64,000 nucleotides of DNA from contig NZ_JBBAKG010000034.1 of the NCBI RefSeq assembly GCF_040403615.1, positions 3,581-67,580 of the forward strand, given 5' to 3'. The notes under the pieces are model-generated. The model was not told where the DNA came from and made no database searches. It saw only the letters and a program-made list of their open reading frames with translations. Every line of letters begins with the position of its first letter. Positions within the stretch are counted from its first letter, which is position 1. Positions 1-8,889 of the stretch are shown here, in pieces. Made by a program: the position numbers and the translations under genes. This DNA comes from Haliscomenobacter sp040403615. Lineage in GTDB: Bacteria; Bacteroidota; Bacteroidia; Chitinophagales; Saprospiraceae.

Positions 1-2279
1 AATACCCTCCAATTGTAACTAAGGCTGAGATCCATTACCGCAAAAGCCGGGATAGCCCCATCTACTGCCGTGGGCGTTTCTTCAGTATTGGTGGCATCGG
101 AGTACTGCTTGGTTTGATAAGCAAACTGATAGGTGAAATTGAACTTTGGATTGCCAAAAGAAAGACCAGTACGAAACAGCACAGGAGGTACATTTTCCAC
201 CAGTTTATTGGCAATCGCTGTGTTTTTGGTATTCACGTAACGTGCATCGATCAGCGACAAACTGGTGTAAAGATTCAGCTTGTACTTGGCCATTCCTTTG
301 CTCAGGGCCTTCAACACATCCCCGTCCAACAAGAATTCCAAGCCGAGGTTTCGGCTGTCCGATACATTGGTGCGCAAACGGTAAGTCATAAAACTGGTAT
401 CTCGTACAAAGATGGAACCAATGCGGTCATTGTATTTCAGGTAGAAAAAACTCACATCGGCATAAAGCCAGTTTTTGTAGGTGCCGCGAAAACCAAAATC
501 GATGTTGTACCCCGTTTCATCTTTCAAATTAGCGTCTACCCGGGCATTGGTATTGACGATGCGGAGGTCGTTAAAATTGATCGAGCGGTAGTTTTGAGAG
601 ATGTTGGCGTACAATTCGGTTCCATTGCCGAATTTCCAGGAGCTCCCAACGCCCAAGAGCATGAATGAGCGCGGATTTTCTTTGGTCTCCGCTATTTTAT
701 CGTCGGCAATGAAGATGTTTTGCTTGTAGTAGTAACCTTCGGCTTTGGTGTTGATGTATTCAAAACGAGCTCCGGGAGTAATGCTCCAATGCTGGTTGAT
801 GCGGAAAATATTCTCAGCAAAAACGGCAACGTTGCTACCTGGGAAACGAAAGTTGGACTTGTTCGGCTCCGGCCCGGCAAATACAAAATCGGGGCCAGAA
901 CCAGTGTTGCCATCGCCTTGTCTCCGCTGAGTCAGCCCTTTGTATACCCGGGTACCGATCAAAAAAGTACTGGATTGTTGCTTCCACAAAGGGTATTGGT
1001 GAATCAACCTGAGCTCCGATCCCAAATTGTTGTATTGATCGGCCATGTAGTCGCGCACTCCACCCACGTCGGGTCGATTGATGTAGGTCAATACGCCCAA
1101 TGCTTCACGTGATCCTTGGAGTGTGTAGGTGCGCCAATTGAGTTTGGTGCGGGGGCTAAGTGTAAAATCCAACGTGAGGTTGAACAAATTCCAGTCTACC
1201 TGAAACCAGTTTCGTGACCGGACCGACACCGCAGCATCTTGCTCAAACTGTGCATCGGTAAGCCCACCAGGCTGCTGAGCCAGGTATTTCATCAAGGTGT
1301 ATTCCCCGCTTATTTTTAGTTTTTCACTGAGCGCATAGGCCAAATGGATGTACGCATTGTGCTGGTCATAATGGCTATTGGGTCGCCAATCATCGCCACG
1401 TTTGTACTGGTAAAAGCTGTAGTAGTTGAGTTTGTTTTTAGCTACGGTGCCACCGATGCTGTTGAACGAATTAAAAAAACCATAGGAGCCGAGGGTTTGC
1501 CGGGAAGTGATTTCGAGGGGTTTGCTTTCGGGGCCTTCTTTCATCACAAAATTTACCAGACCTCCAAATTGAGGGCCGTATTGCAAACTTGCTGCTCCAC
1601 GAATGATTTCGATTTTGCTCAGCGCTTCAGCGGAAGGGGTGTAATAACTTTCGGGATAGCCTAGGGCATCGGCGCTGATGTCGTAGCCGTTTTGCCGGAT
1701 GTTGAAATTGGAAGAGCGATTGGGGCTCAATCCCCGACCACCAATGCCGAGTTGCAAGCCGCCTCGGTCGTATTCCCAGATGTTCAAACCCGGTACCCGC
1801 GCATAAATCTGGCGTGTATTGTTGGTAGCCAGGTTGGCATTGAGGCTTTTGACATTGATCAACTCGGTTTTTTTACTGGCATAAATGGCTGTGCCCGATA
1901 CATCGTATAACTTACCCGAAACGTTTTCGTCTTTTTGATCCGAAATCACAATTTCCTGGATGTCGACAACGCTGGGTTCGAGGTTGATGTCAAGATTGCC
2001 GATGCTTTGCTCCTGGAGCACAATGCGCTGGCGGTAGGATTTAAAACCTACAGAGCTTACTGCTATTTCGTAAGAACCGGGATCCAGTTTTGCAAAGCGA
2101 AAAAAACCGTTGTCGTTGCTGATTTCTACTGTATTGAGTGGCAAAAGTACCACGGAGGCACCGGCCACTGCTTCTGAACCTGAGCGAATGGTGCCGCTGA
2201 TCATGGACTGGGTTTGGGCAAACAAAGGCAAAACAACACAGGAGCATAAACCCAGCAATACGGTTTTTAACAGCATCAT
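1..2279 (-). CDS. TonB-dependent receptor, partial (C-terminus beyond left edge)
   Basis: Outer-membrane TonB-dependent receptor, probably for an iron chelate. Reading the minus strand from the ATG at 2279 gives an unbroken frame of 759 codons to the window edge. It opens with a signal peptide ending FAQ, then a carboxypeptidase-regulatory-like beta-sandwich (about residues 25-105, with GTIRSG, DNGFFRF and SVGFKSYRQ), then a plug domain (VPGLNIWEYDRGG, IGGRGLSP, EIIRGAASLQYGP, GGLVNF) and a beta-barrel. The last visible residues (DLSLSYNW) resemble the end of such barrels, so only a few residues should be missing. It lies 2 bp downstream of the HTTM gene and is the last visible gene of a four-gene operon with imelysin and DUF4856 proteins, which suggests iron uptake. 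Family certain; substrate inferred. Confidence 0.93.
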   Translation of the reverse strand, partial: MMLLKTVLLGLCSCVVLPLFAQTQSMISGTIRSGSEAVAGASVVLLPLNTVEISNDNGFFRFAKLDPGSYEIAVSSVGFKSYRQRIVLQEQSIGNLDINLEPSVVDIQEIVISDQKDENVSGKLYDVSGTAIYASKKTELINVKSLNANLATNNTRQIYARVPGLNIWEYDRGGLQLGIGGRGLSPNRSSNFNIRQNGYDISADALGYPESYYTPSAEALSKIEIIRGAASLQYGPQFGGLVNFVMKEGPESKPLEITSRQTLGSYGFFNSFNSIGGTVAKNKLNYYSFYQYKRGDDWRPNSHYDQHNAYIHLAYALSEKLKISGEYTLMKYLAQQPGGLTDAQFEQDAAVSVRSRNWFQVDWNLFNLTLDFTLSPRTKLNWRTYTLQGSREALGVLTYINRPDVGGVRDYMADQYNNLGSELRLIHQYPLWKQQSSTFLIGTRVYKGLTQRRQGDGNTGSGPDFVFAGPEPNKSNFRFPGSNVAVFAENIFRINQHWSITPGARFEYINTKAEGYYYKQNIFIADDKIAETKENPRSFMLLGVGSSWKFGNGTELYANISQNYRSINFNDLRIVNTNARVDANLKDETGYNIDFGFRGTYKNWLYADVSFFYLKYNDRIGSIFVRDTSFMTYRLRTNVSDSRNLGLEFLLDGDVLKALSKGMAKYKLNLYTSLSLIDARYVNTKNTAIANKLVENVPPVLFRTGLSFGNPKFNFTYQFAYQTKQYSDATNTEETPTAVDGAIPAFAVMDLSLSYNWRV

Positions 2280-2281
2280 TT

Positions 2282-3628
2282 TTATTTTTTGTAGGGCAAA
2301 ATCCAGGGAATAGGTTTCCAACTCAGCTTTTGTGCTGCCAGGTTGACGGATGAATCAATAAAGGGTTTGGAGCGGTCTCCATTCAAGGACACATACACTT
2401 CGGCGTATACTTGGGGATCTTCCAATCCGGTTTTTTGATAACTTTTGGCCAGGTGATGGGCATATTGCAAAATCATATCCGGCTGGGTGCTCATCATTTT
2501 TTCCTGCAGTGGCGTCAGGAATTTTTTGTTGTCCACTTCATAAAACTGCGTACCACTCTTATCCTTTACAGTAAAATAGGCCGTTCCCGATTTTTCCATC
2601 AACATCACCCGCCAGGAAAACCGATACCCCTCCTCCGTCCAAAACAAATGCCCAGGGTACAGCAAAAACCGCAAGGGAATCACCAATTGCAGGAATACAT
2701 ACAGGACAATAGCTAGGGAGAGAATTTTATTGCGGGCAAAAACTGGGGTTGTTCCCTGCTGAGTTGCCGTAGCTTGAAGTTTAACTCCAGGCAAAAAGGA
2801 CTGTAGTTTGGCATGAAATTCTGCGGAGAAAAAAATCAGACTGGCGCTAATCATCACATAAGGAAACATCCCGATGCCCGGAAAAAAAAGCGCTGTTGCC
2901 AAGTGGAAGACCAACACAAAGCCGTAAGCGATGAGCCGTGTTTTTTTATTCAATAGAAAAAAGACGATAAACAAGTCGTACACCGCCCCAAACCAGGAAA
3001 AGAGATAAGCCACCCAGGTTTCGTACATCCAGGGGCCTACAATGGGCAGGTGGCTTTTGGCCGGAAGCCAGGTTTTCATGGGCTCGGCATGGATCAACCA
3101 ATCAGGATTGATTTTGGCCAGCCCGGCAAATATGTATACGATCGACAGTTGAAAGCGCAGGATATCGATAGTCCAGGCAGGAACCAGAGGCTTTTGCGGG
3201 GTAATTCGCCAATAAACATCCAGCGAATAGGCTCCATTGGCGGGCAAAAACACCATGATAAAAGCCACGAGGCTAATGAAATAATAGTGGTTGAGGTAGG
3301 CCGAGGCATCTATCAATTCAACATACGTGAAGGCCAGGAAAAAGAAAAGCATGGCGATGCGATAAAAACAGCCAAGTATAATCAGTACGGTGCTGATGAT
3401 GATCGTGGCAAATAATAGGTGCATACCTAAATTGCCCAAAGGTTGTACCCAATCAAACCCCGGGTAAGTAAAATGAAATTGGGGTTCGATATAAATGCTG
3501 GTGATCCAACCCCGCCACCAAAAACGAAGCAGACTAAACATCATCAAGACCCCGAAGGTGATCCTGAAGGTAATCAATGGCGCGATGGAAACCGGGCGGT
3601 AAAGGCTCTGTTGATCAGTCACCGTCAT
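2282..3628 (-). CDS. HTTM domain (vitamin K-dependent gamma-carboxylase-like) integral membrane protein
   Basis: A 448-residue polytopic inner-membrane protein. Many hydrophobic segments run from about residue 15 to 330, with family-like features: an early FRITFGVLMMFSLLRFWWRG segment, FHFTYPGFDWVQP between the first helices, and a basic amphipathic stretch before a C-terminal soluble part of about 110 residues. This matches the HTTM family, related to the membrane part of vitamin K-dependent gamma-carboxylase. The start codon overlaps the end of the imelysin gene by 14 nt and the stop is 2 bp before the TonB receptor, so it is translationally tied to both. Its biochemical role is not known; the neighbourhood implies a part in envelope iron handling. 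Confidence 0.85.
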   Translation of the reverse strand: MTVTDQQSLYRPVSIAPLITFRITFGVLMMFSLLRFWWRGWITSIYIEPQFHFTYPGFDWVQPLGNLGMHLLFATIIISTVLIILGCFYRIAMLFFFLAFTYVELIDASAYLNHYYFISLVAFIMVFLPANGAYSLDVYWRITPQKPLVPAWTIDILRFQLSIVYIFAGLAKINPDWLIHAEPMKTWLPAKSHLPIVGPWMYETWVAYLFSWFGAVYDLFIVFFLLNKKTRLIAYGFVLVFHLATALFFPGIGMFPYVMISASLIFFSAEFHAKLQSFLPGVKLQATATQQGTTPVFARNKILSLAIVLYVFLQLVIPLRFLLYPGHLFWTEEGYRFSWRVMLMEKSGTAYFTVKDKSGTQFYEVDNKKFLTPLQEKMMSTQPDMILQYAHHLAKSYQKTGLEDPQVYAEVYVSLNGDRSKPFIDSSVNLAAQKLSWKPIPWILPYKK

Positions 3629-4703
3629 TATCCTGATAGGTTATTTGTACCGCAGTAGCCGAAGCTACGTCTGTTTTGATCAGAGTCAACAATTTTTGCA
3701 CCTGCTTGTAGGCCCCTTCCACGAGCACAGGATTGTTGACAAAAGCCGCCGACAGGGGCTTGGGAATGGCGTTCAACGCCGTTAAAGCTATGTCAAACTG
3801 TGCCAATACGGCGTTGTTCAAATCCTGTTTTTTCAGCAGCACGAGGTAATCGGCAATGCCATCGCCACTTCCACCCGTGTAATAATTTTTTAAGCTGCTC
3901 AGGTTGGCGATGGCCAATTCGGCGGAAATGCCAGCGTAATAGCCTTCACATTTATCGGCAAACACAATTCCGTTGGATTGTTTGCCAAAAGGCCAACCAA
4001 TGCGCGGCCCTTTTAAAGCATCTATCTCGTAAGCAAACTGGTTTACGAGGCTGCCGATGGAGCTACCCACATCGGTTTTTAAGGAAGTAATAAAAATACG
4101 GTGGTAAGGGCCATTCCACTGACTCAGGGTGTTTTCGACCAAGGTTTTCATGCGGCCCAATACATCTTGTACATATTTTTTGCGTTTGGCTGCACCTGCA
4201 CCGGAAAACTTACTCACTGCATTCGGTGCATATAAGAGGTAATCCAAAGCCGGAAAACCCTGAATGCTATCCGAGTTTTGCGGGATAGTAAAGTTATAGT
4301 TGCCCGTTTCGATGCCCTTTTCAATTCTTGCTGGCACGGTAGGGAAAGTATTGGTGTAACTGTTTAGCATTTGAGCCGAGGCGGGCCCAAAATAAAGAAC
4401 TGATATACCTTCAAAACCAATGTAGGCTGCTTTGAAAGGTTCGCGGGTTGCTGCCAGTGTGAGTTCGGAAGGGGCGGCCAAAAATGCATTGACGCTGGTG
4501 GTCAATGCGCCCAATTTGTTGTTCAAGTCGGTATAAGCCGGAACAATCAGGTTATCGGCGTAATTGACCAGCATCGCCGATTTAAAAGTGTCCGTGCTTC
4601 CCGGATTGTCTTCATTGTCATTCCCTTCTTTGCTGCAGGCAAATGCGATCAGGGCGGACATTAACACAAGCCCTGCAAGTTTGAGCTGAAAACCTTTTTT
4701 CAT
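3615..4703 (-). CDS. Imelysin family (peptidase M75/EfeO-like) lipoprotein
   Basis: Predicted 362-residue periplasmic or outer-membrane lipoprotein of the imelysin family, related to the M75 domain of EfeO/IrpA iron-uptake proteins. The ATG at 4703 gives a proper lipoprotein signal ending in IAFAC; a longer frame upstream adds only non-signal sequence. Family-like stretches include PSELTLAATREPFKAAY near residue 80 (the imelysin region where a tryptophan-containing motif is usual), the GF.ALDYLLY motif near residue 155, and a C-terminal four-helix pattern. It lies between DUF4856 and HTTM genes in one operon. Role in binding or delivering iron is inferred from the family and the adjacent receptor. 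Confidence 0.88.
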   Translation of the reverse strand: MKKGFQLKLAGLVLMSALIAFACSKEGNDNEDNPGSTDTFKSAMLVNYADNLIVPAYTDLNNKLGALTTSVNAFLAAPSELTLAATREPFKAAYIGFEGISVLYFGPASAQMLNSYTNTFPTVPARIEKGIETGNYNFTIPQNSDSIQGFPALDYLLYAPNAVSKFSGAGAAKRKKYVQDVLGRMKTLVENTLSQWNGPYHRIFITSLKTDVGSSIGSLVNQFAYEIDALKGPRIGWPFGKQSNGIVFADKCEGYYAGISAELAIANLSSLKNYYTGGSGDGIADYLVLLKKQDLNNAVLAQFDIALTALNAIPKPLSAAFVNNPVLVEGAYKQVQKLLTLIKTDVASATAVQITYQDNDGD

Positions 4704-4829
4704 CAGTATAAAATTGGAGCAAATTAAAAAATGTTCAACTACTGGTTTAATTTTAACCATAAGCACCAAAACCCAATAAATGGTGTTTTTGTACTTATGT
4801 GCTGCACACTAACCGCTATTTGCAGCTGC

Positions 4830-5927
4830 TTAAAGCTGCAATTTGCCGTAAGCCTCGGTCAAGATGGTTTGCGCTTGCTTCAGTTTGGTATTGCTGGGAT
4901 CTTCAGCCAGGGTATAAAAATTAGTCTTGATGATGTCCAGTAAGGTCTGATAGTTTGCGGCAGTCAATTTGCTGCTGGCATCTCGGTATTTTAAGGCAAT
5001 GATGAAGCCATAACCTTCGGAAAGGCTGTGGAATTTTGCGTCGAGTGCAGATTGGGTTTGAGGAGTGAGCATGTAGTAATAGGCCGAAGCAGCCATGGTT
5101 TTTTCCAAATACTCCTTGATGGTGGCAATGGCGGCATCACGGGTTTTGTAATCTTTGGCCACAATAGCTGCTCTACCTTTGCGGAAAGCTTCAAACACAA
5201 TACCACCCGACTTGAGGTACTTGCCCCGCTCTGCGAAGTAGCTACCCAATGCCAGGGGCCGATCTGGCATGGCCGAAGTGTAGGCTGTAGTGGTATCATA
5301 ATTGGCAGGAATTCCGACGTAACCAAAGGCCAAATCCCAGTTGTGTTGCATGGCAGTGCCTTGGCCAGTTATTACAGTTTTGTTGTCGTCGGAAGGGATT
5401 TTGTCCAAAATGGCATTGATGTTGTACAAGCTCAAGCCACCCATTAGACCTTTGGCCACCGCCTGGTTGAACTCAAGGCCAGTGTAATTGAACAAGCGGC
5501 TGCCAATTTTGCCTGCAATCCCTTTGGCACCTGGACGATTGTAGAACTTGCTTACCGCCACCATCGAATCAGCATAGGCTTTGAAGGTGCTGACATCCGC
5601 ACTTTTGCTGGCTAGGTTAAAGGTCAATTTGTTGATTTCGGTGTGCGGATAAGGAATATTGTTCGCCATATCTGCGGTATAAGCAGCGTTGCTGTTGTTC
5701 CACAGGTAGTTCACTGTGTCCTGACTCAATACCTTGCGGGTAGAGCGGCCCAAGTAAGTGGTATAACCCAGCCACATGCTGATGCGTGCAGCGGATTCTT
5801 TGTACTCCACATTGTCAAAAATATAGGTAGTGGGAACAGTGTACTCCAGGATTTCGTCCTCGTCGTTTTTACAGGAAGTCAAAAACAAACAAGCGCCAAG
5901 AGCACAGAAAAGCATTGTGTTTTTCAT
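4830..5927 (-). CDS. DUF4856 domain lipoprotein
   Basis: Predicted 365-residue surface or periplasmic lipoprotein of the DUF4856 family. The ATG at 5927 is preferred because it gives a short signal ending LFLTSC; the open frame extends further only through a TTG start. The mature chain begins with an acidic linker and then the conserved VPTTYIFDNVEY region, followed by alternating helices typical of the family. It is the first gene of the operon leading into imelysin, HTTM and TonB-receptor genes, 126 bp ahead of the imelysin start. Function is unknown; DUF4856 proteins commonly sit beside imelysins in Bacteroidota, so an iron-binding partner role is likely but inferred. Confidence 0.85.
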   Translation of the reverse strand: MKNTMLFCALGACLFLTSCKNDEDEILEYTVPTTYIFDNVEYKESAARISMWLGYTTYLGRSTRKVLSQDTVNYLWNNSNAAYTADMANNIPYPHTEINKLTFNLASKSADVSTFKAYADSMVAVSKFYNRPGAKGIAGKIGSRLFNYTGLEFNQAVAKGLMGGLSLYNINAILDKIPSDDNKTVITGQGTAMQHNWDLAFGYVGIPANYDTTTAYTSAMPDRPLALGSYFAERGKYLKSGGIVFEAFRKGRAAIVAKDYKTRDAAIATIKEYLEKTMAASAYYYMLTPQTQSALDAKFHSLSEGYGFIIALKYRDASSKLTAANYQTLLDIIKTNFYTLAEDPSNTKLKQAQTILTEAYGKLQL

Positions 5928-5945
5928 AACATCAGGTTTTTTTTG

Positions 5946-5953
5946 CAAAAATA
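5946..5953 (-). promoter_or_regulatory. Putative -7 promoter box of the iron operon
   Basis: On the minus strand this reads TATTTTTG, matching the Bacteroidota sigma-A -7 consensus TAnnTTTG, about 19 nt before the DUF4856 start codon. A clear -33 TTTG at the right spacing is not seen, so it is tentative. Confidence 0.35.
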
Positions 5954-5981
5954 GGAGATCATTTTTAAAATTACTGCCTTT

Positions 5982-6038
5982 ATTAAGACTAAATCTAAGA
6001 AATGACAATCTTACGACGTTTGTTTATTTAGACTAAAT
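5982..6038. promoter_or_regulatory. Two palindromic operator-like sites upstream of the iron operon
   Basis: ATTTAGACTAAAT at 6026-6038 is a perfect 13-bp palindrome around its central base. At 5982-5994 the minus strand reads ATTTAGTCTTAAT, the same pattern with one change. The centres are 44 bp apart, 55 to 110 bp upstream of the DUF4856 start. The shape resembles sites of DtxR/IdeR-type metal regulators; that assignment is inference. Confidence 0.4.
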
Positions 6039-6144
6039 ATAATTTAAATTTGGTGCAAAAAAAAAGCCAACCAACGTGAATTGATTGACTTCTTTGGATG
6101 GGCTTGCGTTTGCAAACGTAATACCCATTATTCGCATTACTTGT

Positions 6145-7215
6145 TTACTTCACAATATATTCTGCCAACCAATCACCTACCTGCGAGGTTTTGAAGGCTT
6201 TGGATTTATCTGTAGCAATATCTTCGGTAACGGCATCAGCAGCCAAAGAAGCATCAACTGCATCGCGTACTGCTTTGGCTTCTGCGGGCAATTTGAGTCC
6301 TAGTTCCAACAACAAAGCGGCAGAAAGCACCGTTCCAATTGGATTGGCGATGTCTTTGCCAGCAGCTTGTGGATACGATCCGTGGATGGGCTCAAATACA
6401 GAAGTATGGATACCAACCGATGCGGAAGGCAGCAAGCCCAAAGATCCGGTGATTACGCTGGCTTCATCAGAAAGAATGTCGCCAAACATGTTTTCAGTGA
6501 GCATCACGTCAAACTTCTTGGGCCACTGGATGATTTGCATCGCAGCATTGTCGACAAACATGTAGTCTACTTCCACATCTGCATAATCGGCTACCATGCC
6601 TTGCACGGTTTCTCTCCACAAGCGGGAAGTGGCCAGTACGTTGGCTTTGTCAACCACGGTCATGCGTTTGTCGCGCATGCGCGCGTATTCAAAACCGAGT
6701 TTGGCAATACGCGTAACTTCATCTTTGCTGTATACGCAGGTATCGTAAGCTTTTTCTCCGTTTTCACTACGGCCACGAGGCTCACCGAAGTAGATTCCTC
6801 CTGTCAATTCGCGGATCACCACAAAATCGGCACCTTCAACTAGATCAGGACGCAAAGGCGACTTGTGTATCAGGGATTGAAAAGTATTGATGGGGCGAAT
6901 ATTGGCGTACAGACCCAGTTTTTTGCGCATGGCCAACAAGCCTTGCTCAGGGCGCACCTTTGCCTTGGGGTCGTTGTCGTATTTTGGATCACCGATGGCA
7001 CCGAAAAGAACGGCGTCGGAGTTCATACAGATTTCGTGGGTTGATTCAGGGTAAGGCTCCCCTACTTCGTCGATGGCGTGAGCACCCGTGATGCCAAATT
7101 TGAAGTCAAATTCATGACCAAACTTGCGGCCAACTGCTTCCAGTACTTTTACTGCCTGTGCCACAACTTCGGGGCCAATGCCGTCGCCAGGAAGTTTTGC
7201 GATAGTGAATTTCAT
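6145..7215 (-). CDS. leuB: 3-isopropylmalate dehydrogenase
   Basis: Catalyses oxidative decarboxylation of 3-isopropylmalate to 2-ketoisocaproate with NAD+, the third step of leucine synthesis, in the cytoplasm. The 356-residue length is normal. Visible family features are LPGDGIGPEV at the N-terminus, FGAIGDPKYD, the substrate-binding RPEQGLLAMRKKLGLYANIRP region, RELTGGIYFG, the catalytic DKANVL, YMFVDNAAMQ, the nucleotide/metal segment LTENMFGDILSDEA and GSLGLLPSAS, then EPIHGSYPQAAGK. Last gene of the leu operon, starting 3 bp after the LeuA-like gene ends, so translation is probably coupled. Confidence 0.96.
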   Translation of the reverse strand: MKFTIAKLPGDGIGPEVVAQAVKVLEAVGRKFGHEFDFKFGITGAHAIDEVGEPYPESTHEICMNSDAVLFGAIGDPKYDNDPKAKVRPEQGLLAMRKKLGLYANIRPINTFQSLIHKSPLRPDLVEGADFVVIRELTGGIYFGEPRGRSENGEKAYDTCVYSKDEVTRIAKLGFEYARMRDKRMTVVDKANVLATSRLWRETVQGMVADYADVEVDYMFVDNAAMQIIQWPKKFDVMLTENMFGDILSDEASVITGSLGLLPSASVGIHTSVFEPIHGSYPQAAGKDIANPIGTVLSAALLLELGLKLPAEAKAVRDAVDASLAADAVTEDIATDKSKAFKTSQVGDWLAEYIVK

Positions 7216-7218
7216 TGC

Positions 7219-8742
7219 TTATTGATTTTCGATAAGGTTCAACATTTTTATCGTCGCCTTTATTGCCGCAATGGCCTGATCAGAATCGAGGCCACTGGTT
7301 TTGAAGGGACGCAACTCATCCTGTTGCCAGGTGATGGCGGTTTGACACAAGGCGTCGGTTTTTCCTCCCGGAGGAATAGTGACTACGTAGTCGATTAAGC
7401 GCGGCAAGTTTTTGCCCAGGCTTTGATAAATTTGACGCAATGCACTCATGAACGCATCGTATTGGCCATCGCCGTCGGCGGTACGTTCGTAAGTTTTGTT
7501 GTCAATTTCAATGCTCAGGGTAGCTACAGAGCGTAAGCCTGCGGCAACCGAGAGTGCATAGTTTTTGATGCGCACCCGCTGAGCAAGGGTTTGTTTGTCC
7601 AAAACATCGGCGATGATGTAAGGAAGATCTTCCTGTGTGACCACTTCTTTGCGGTCGCCCAATTCATTGACGGCCTTGGTTACCAAACGCATGGATTCCT
7701 GATCGAGTTCGATGCCCAGCTCCTCCAGGTTTTTGCGAATGCTGGATTTGCCTGCCATTTTACCCAAAGCATAAGAGTGCTTGCGGTTGAAGCGCTCAGG
7801 ACTCAGGTCATTGTGGTAGAGGTTTCCTTTTTGATCGCCATCGGCGTGGATACCACTGGTTTGGGTAAACACAAACTCGCCGATGATGGGTTTGTTCGTA
7901 GGAATCCGTACACCAGAATAAGACTCCACGAGTTTGCTCACGGAGTACAGCTTTTTTTCATCCACAGAAACTTCGCAGTGCAAATGGTCTTTCAATACAC
8001 CAACTACACTGGACAGAGAGACATTGCCGGCACGTTCGCCCAATCCATTGAGGGTGACGTGAATGCCGGCTACTCCTGCTTTTACTGCGGCCATGACATT
8101 AGCGGTAGCCAAATCATAGTCATTGTGCGCGTGAAAATCAAAACTCAATTGAGGAAAACGTTGCTGCACATCAGCACAATAGGTGAAGGTTTCGTCAGGA
8201 TTGAGAATACCTAAGGTGTCTGGAAGCAGGATGCGATGGACAGGAGCTTTGCTCAAACCATCGAGCAAGAAATAAACGTACTCAGGAGAGGTACGCATGC
8301 CATTGGACCAGTCTTCGAGGTAAACATTGGAACGAATGCCAATTTTTTCTGCCCGCACCAACACATCCAGGATATCGGCGAGGTGTTCTTCTTTGGTTTT
8401 GCGCAATTGTTGGATACAATGGCGTTCGGAGCCTTTGGTGAGCAGGTTGAGTACTCGTGCGCCGGTTTCTTGCATCCAGTTAAGGGAACGGTCGCCATCT
8501 ACAAAGCCCAGGATTTCAATTCGATCAATGTAGCCTTTCTCTTTGGCCCAATCCATGATCTTTTGAACCGCCGTAAACTCGCCTTCTGAAACGTGCGCAG
8601 ATGCAATTTCAATGCGGTCGACCTTCAGTTCTTCCAATAGCAAGCGCGCTATTTTCAGTTTCTCCTGATCGGTAAACGATACGCCGGAGGTTTGTTCACC
8701 ATCGCGGAGGGTGGTGTCCATGATTTCGATCTTCCGTCCCAT
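7219..8742 (-). CDS. 2-isopropylmalate synthase / (R)-citramalate synthase family (LeuA2/CimA-like)
   Basis: Acyl-CoA condensing enzyme of the HMGL-like TIM-barrel family, 507 residues. It carries the catalytic signature DTTLRDGEQTSGV at the N-terminus, metal-binding DFHAHNDYDLA and NGLGERAGN motifs, GIHADG in the second domain, and a C-terminal allosteric regulatory domain (about residues 370-500). In family terms it condenses acetyl-CoA with 2-ketoisovalerate (LeuA) or pyruvate (CimA). The segment EDWSNGMR near residue 145 differs from the classical LeuA pattern and fits the second, LeuA2/CimA-like group usual in Bacteroidota. Its place between leuD and leuB argues for leucine or isoleucine precursor synthesis; the exact substrate is unresolved. 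Confidence 0.85.
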   Translation of the reverse strand: MGRKIEIMDTTLRDGEQTSGVSFTDQEKLKIARLLLEELKVDRIEIASAHVSEGEFTAVQKIMDWAKEKGYIDRIEILGFVDGDRSLNWMQETGARVLNLLTKGSERHCIQQLRKTKEEHLADILDVLVRAEKIGIRSNVYLEDWSNGMRTSPEYVYFLLDGLSKAPVHRILLPDTLGILNPDETFTYCADVQQRFPQLSFDFHAHNDYDLATANVMAAVKAGVAGIHVTLNGLGERAGNVSLSSVVGVLKDHLHCEVSVDEKKLYSVSKLVESYSGVRIPTNKPIIGEFVFTQTSGIHADGDQKGNLYHNDLSPERFNRKHSYALGKMAGKSSIRKNLEELGIELDQESMRLVTKAVNELGDRKEVVTQEDLPYIIADVLDKQTLAQRVRIKNYALSVAAGLRSVATLSIEIDNKTYERTADGDGQYDAFMSALRQIYQSLGKNLPRLIDYVVTIPPGGKTDALCQTAITWQQDELRPFKTSGLDSDQAIAAIKATIKMLNLIENQ

Positions 8743-8749
8743 TTTTTTT

Positions 8750-8885
8750 CTGCTATCAGCTGACGGCTGTCAGCTGTCAGCTATCAGTTGTCAGCTATCA
8801 GCTTTCAGCTGACAGCATAATTGGTTGCTGATGGCTGACGGCTGACAGCAGATTGCTGATAGCTGACGGCTGATAGCTATCAGCC
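8750..8885. repeat. Cluster of short inverted/tandem repeats between leuD and the leuA-like gene
   Basis: About 136 bp consisting almost wholly of variants of TCAGCTGTCAGCTATCAG in the first half and of the complementary type GCTGATAGCTGACGGCTGA in the second half. The two halves can pair into one long hairpin, and neighbouring units into smaller ones. It fills the intergenic gap inside the leu operon. Confidence 0.8.
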
Positions 8886-8889
8886 AGAA

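Noticed and set aside
114..1112. Plus-strand open frames of 130-184 codons in the first kilobase
   Set aside because: They are antisense to the TonB-dependent receptor, which is coherent on the minus strand with signal, plug and barrel motifs.
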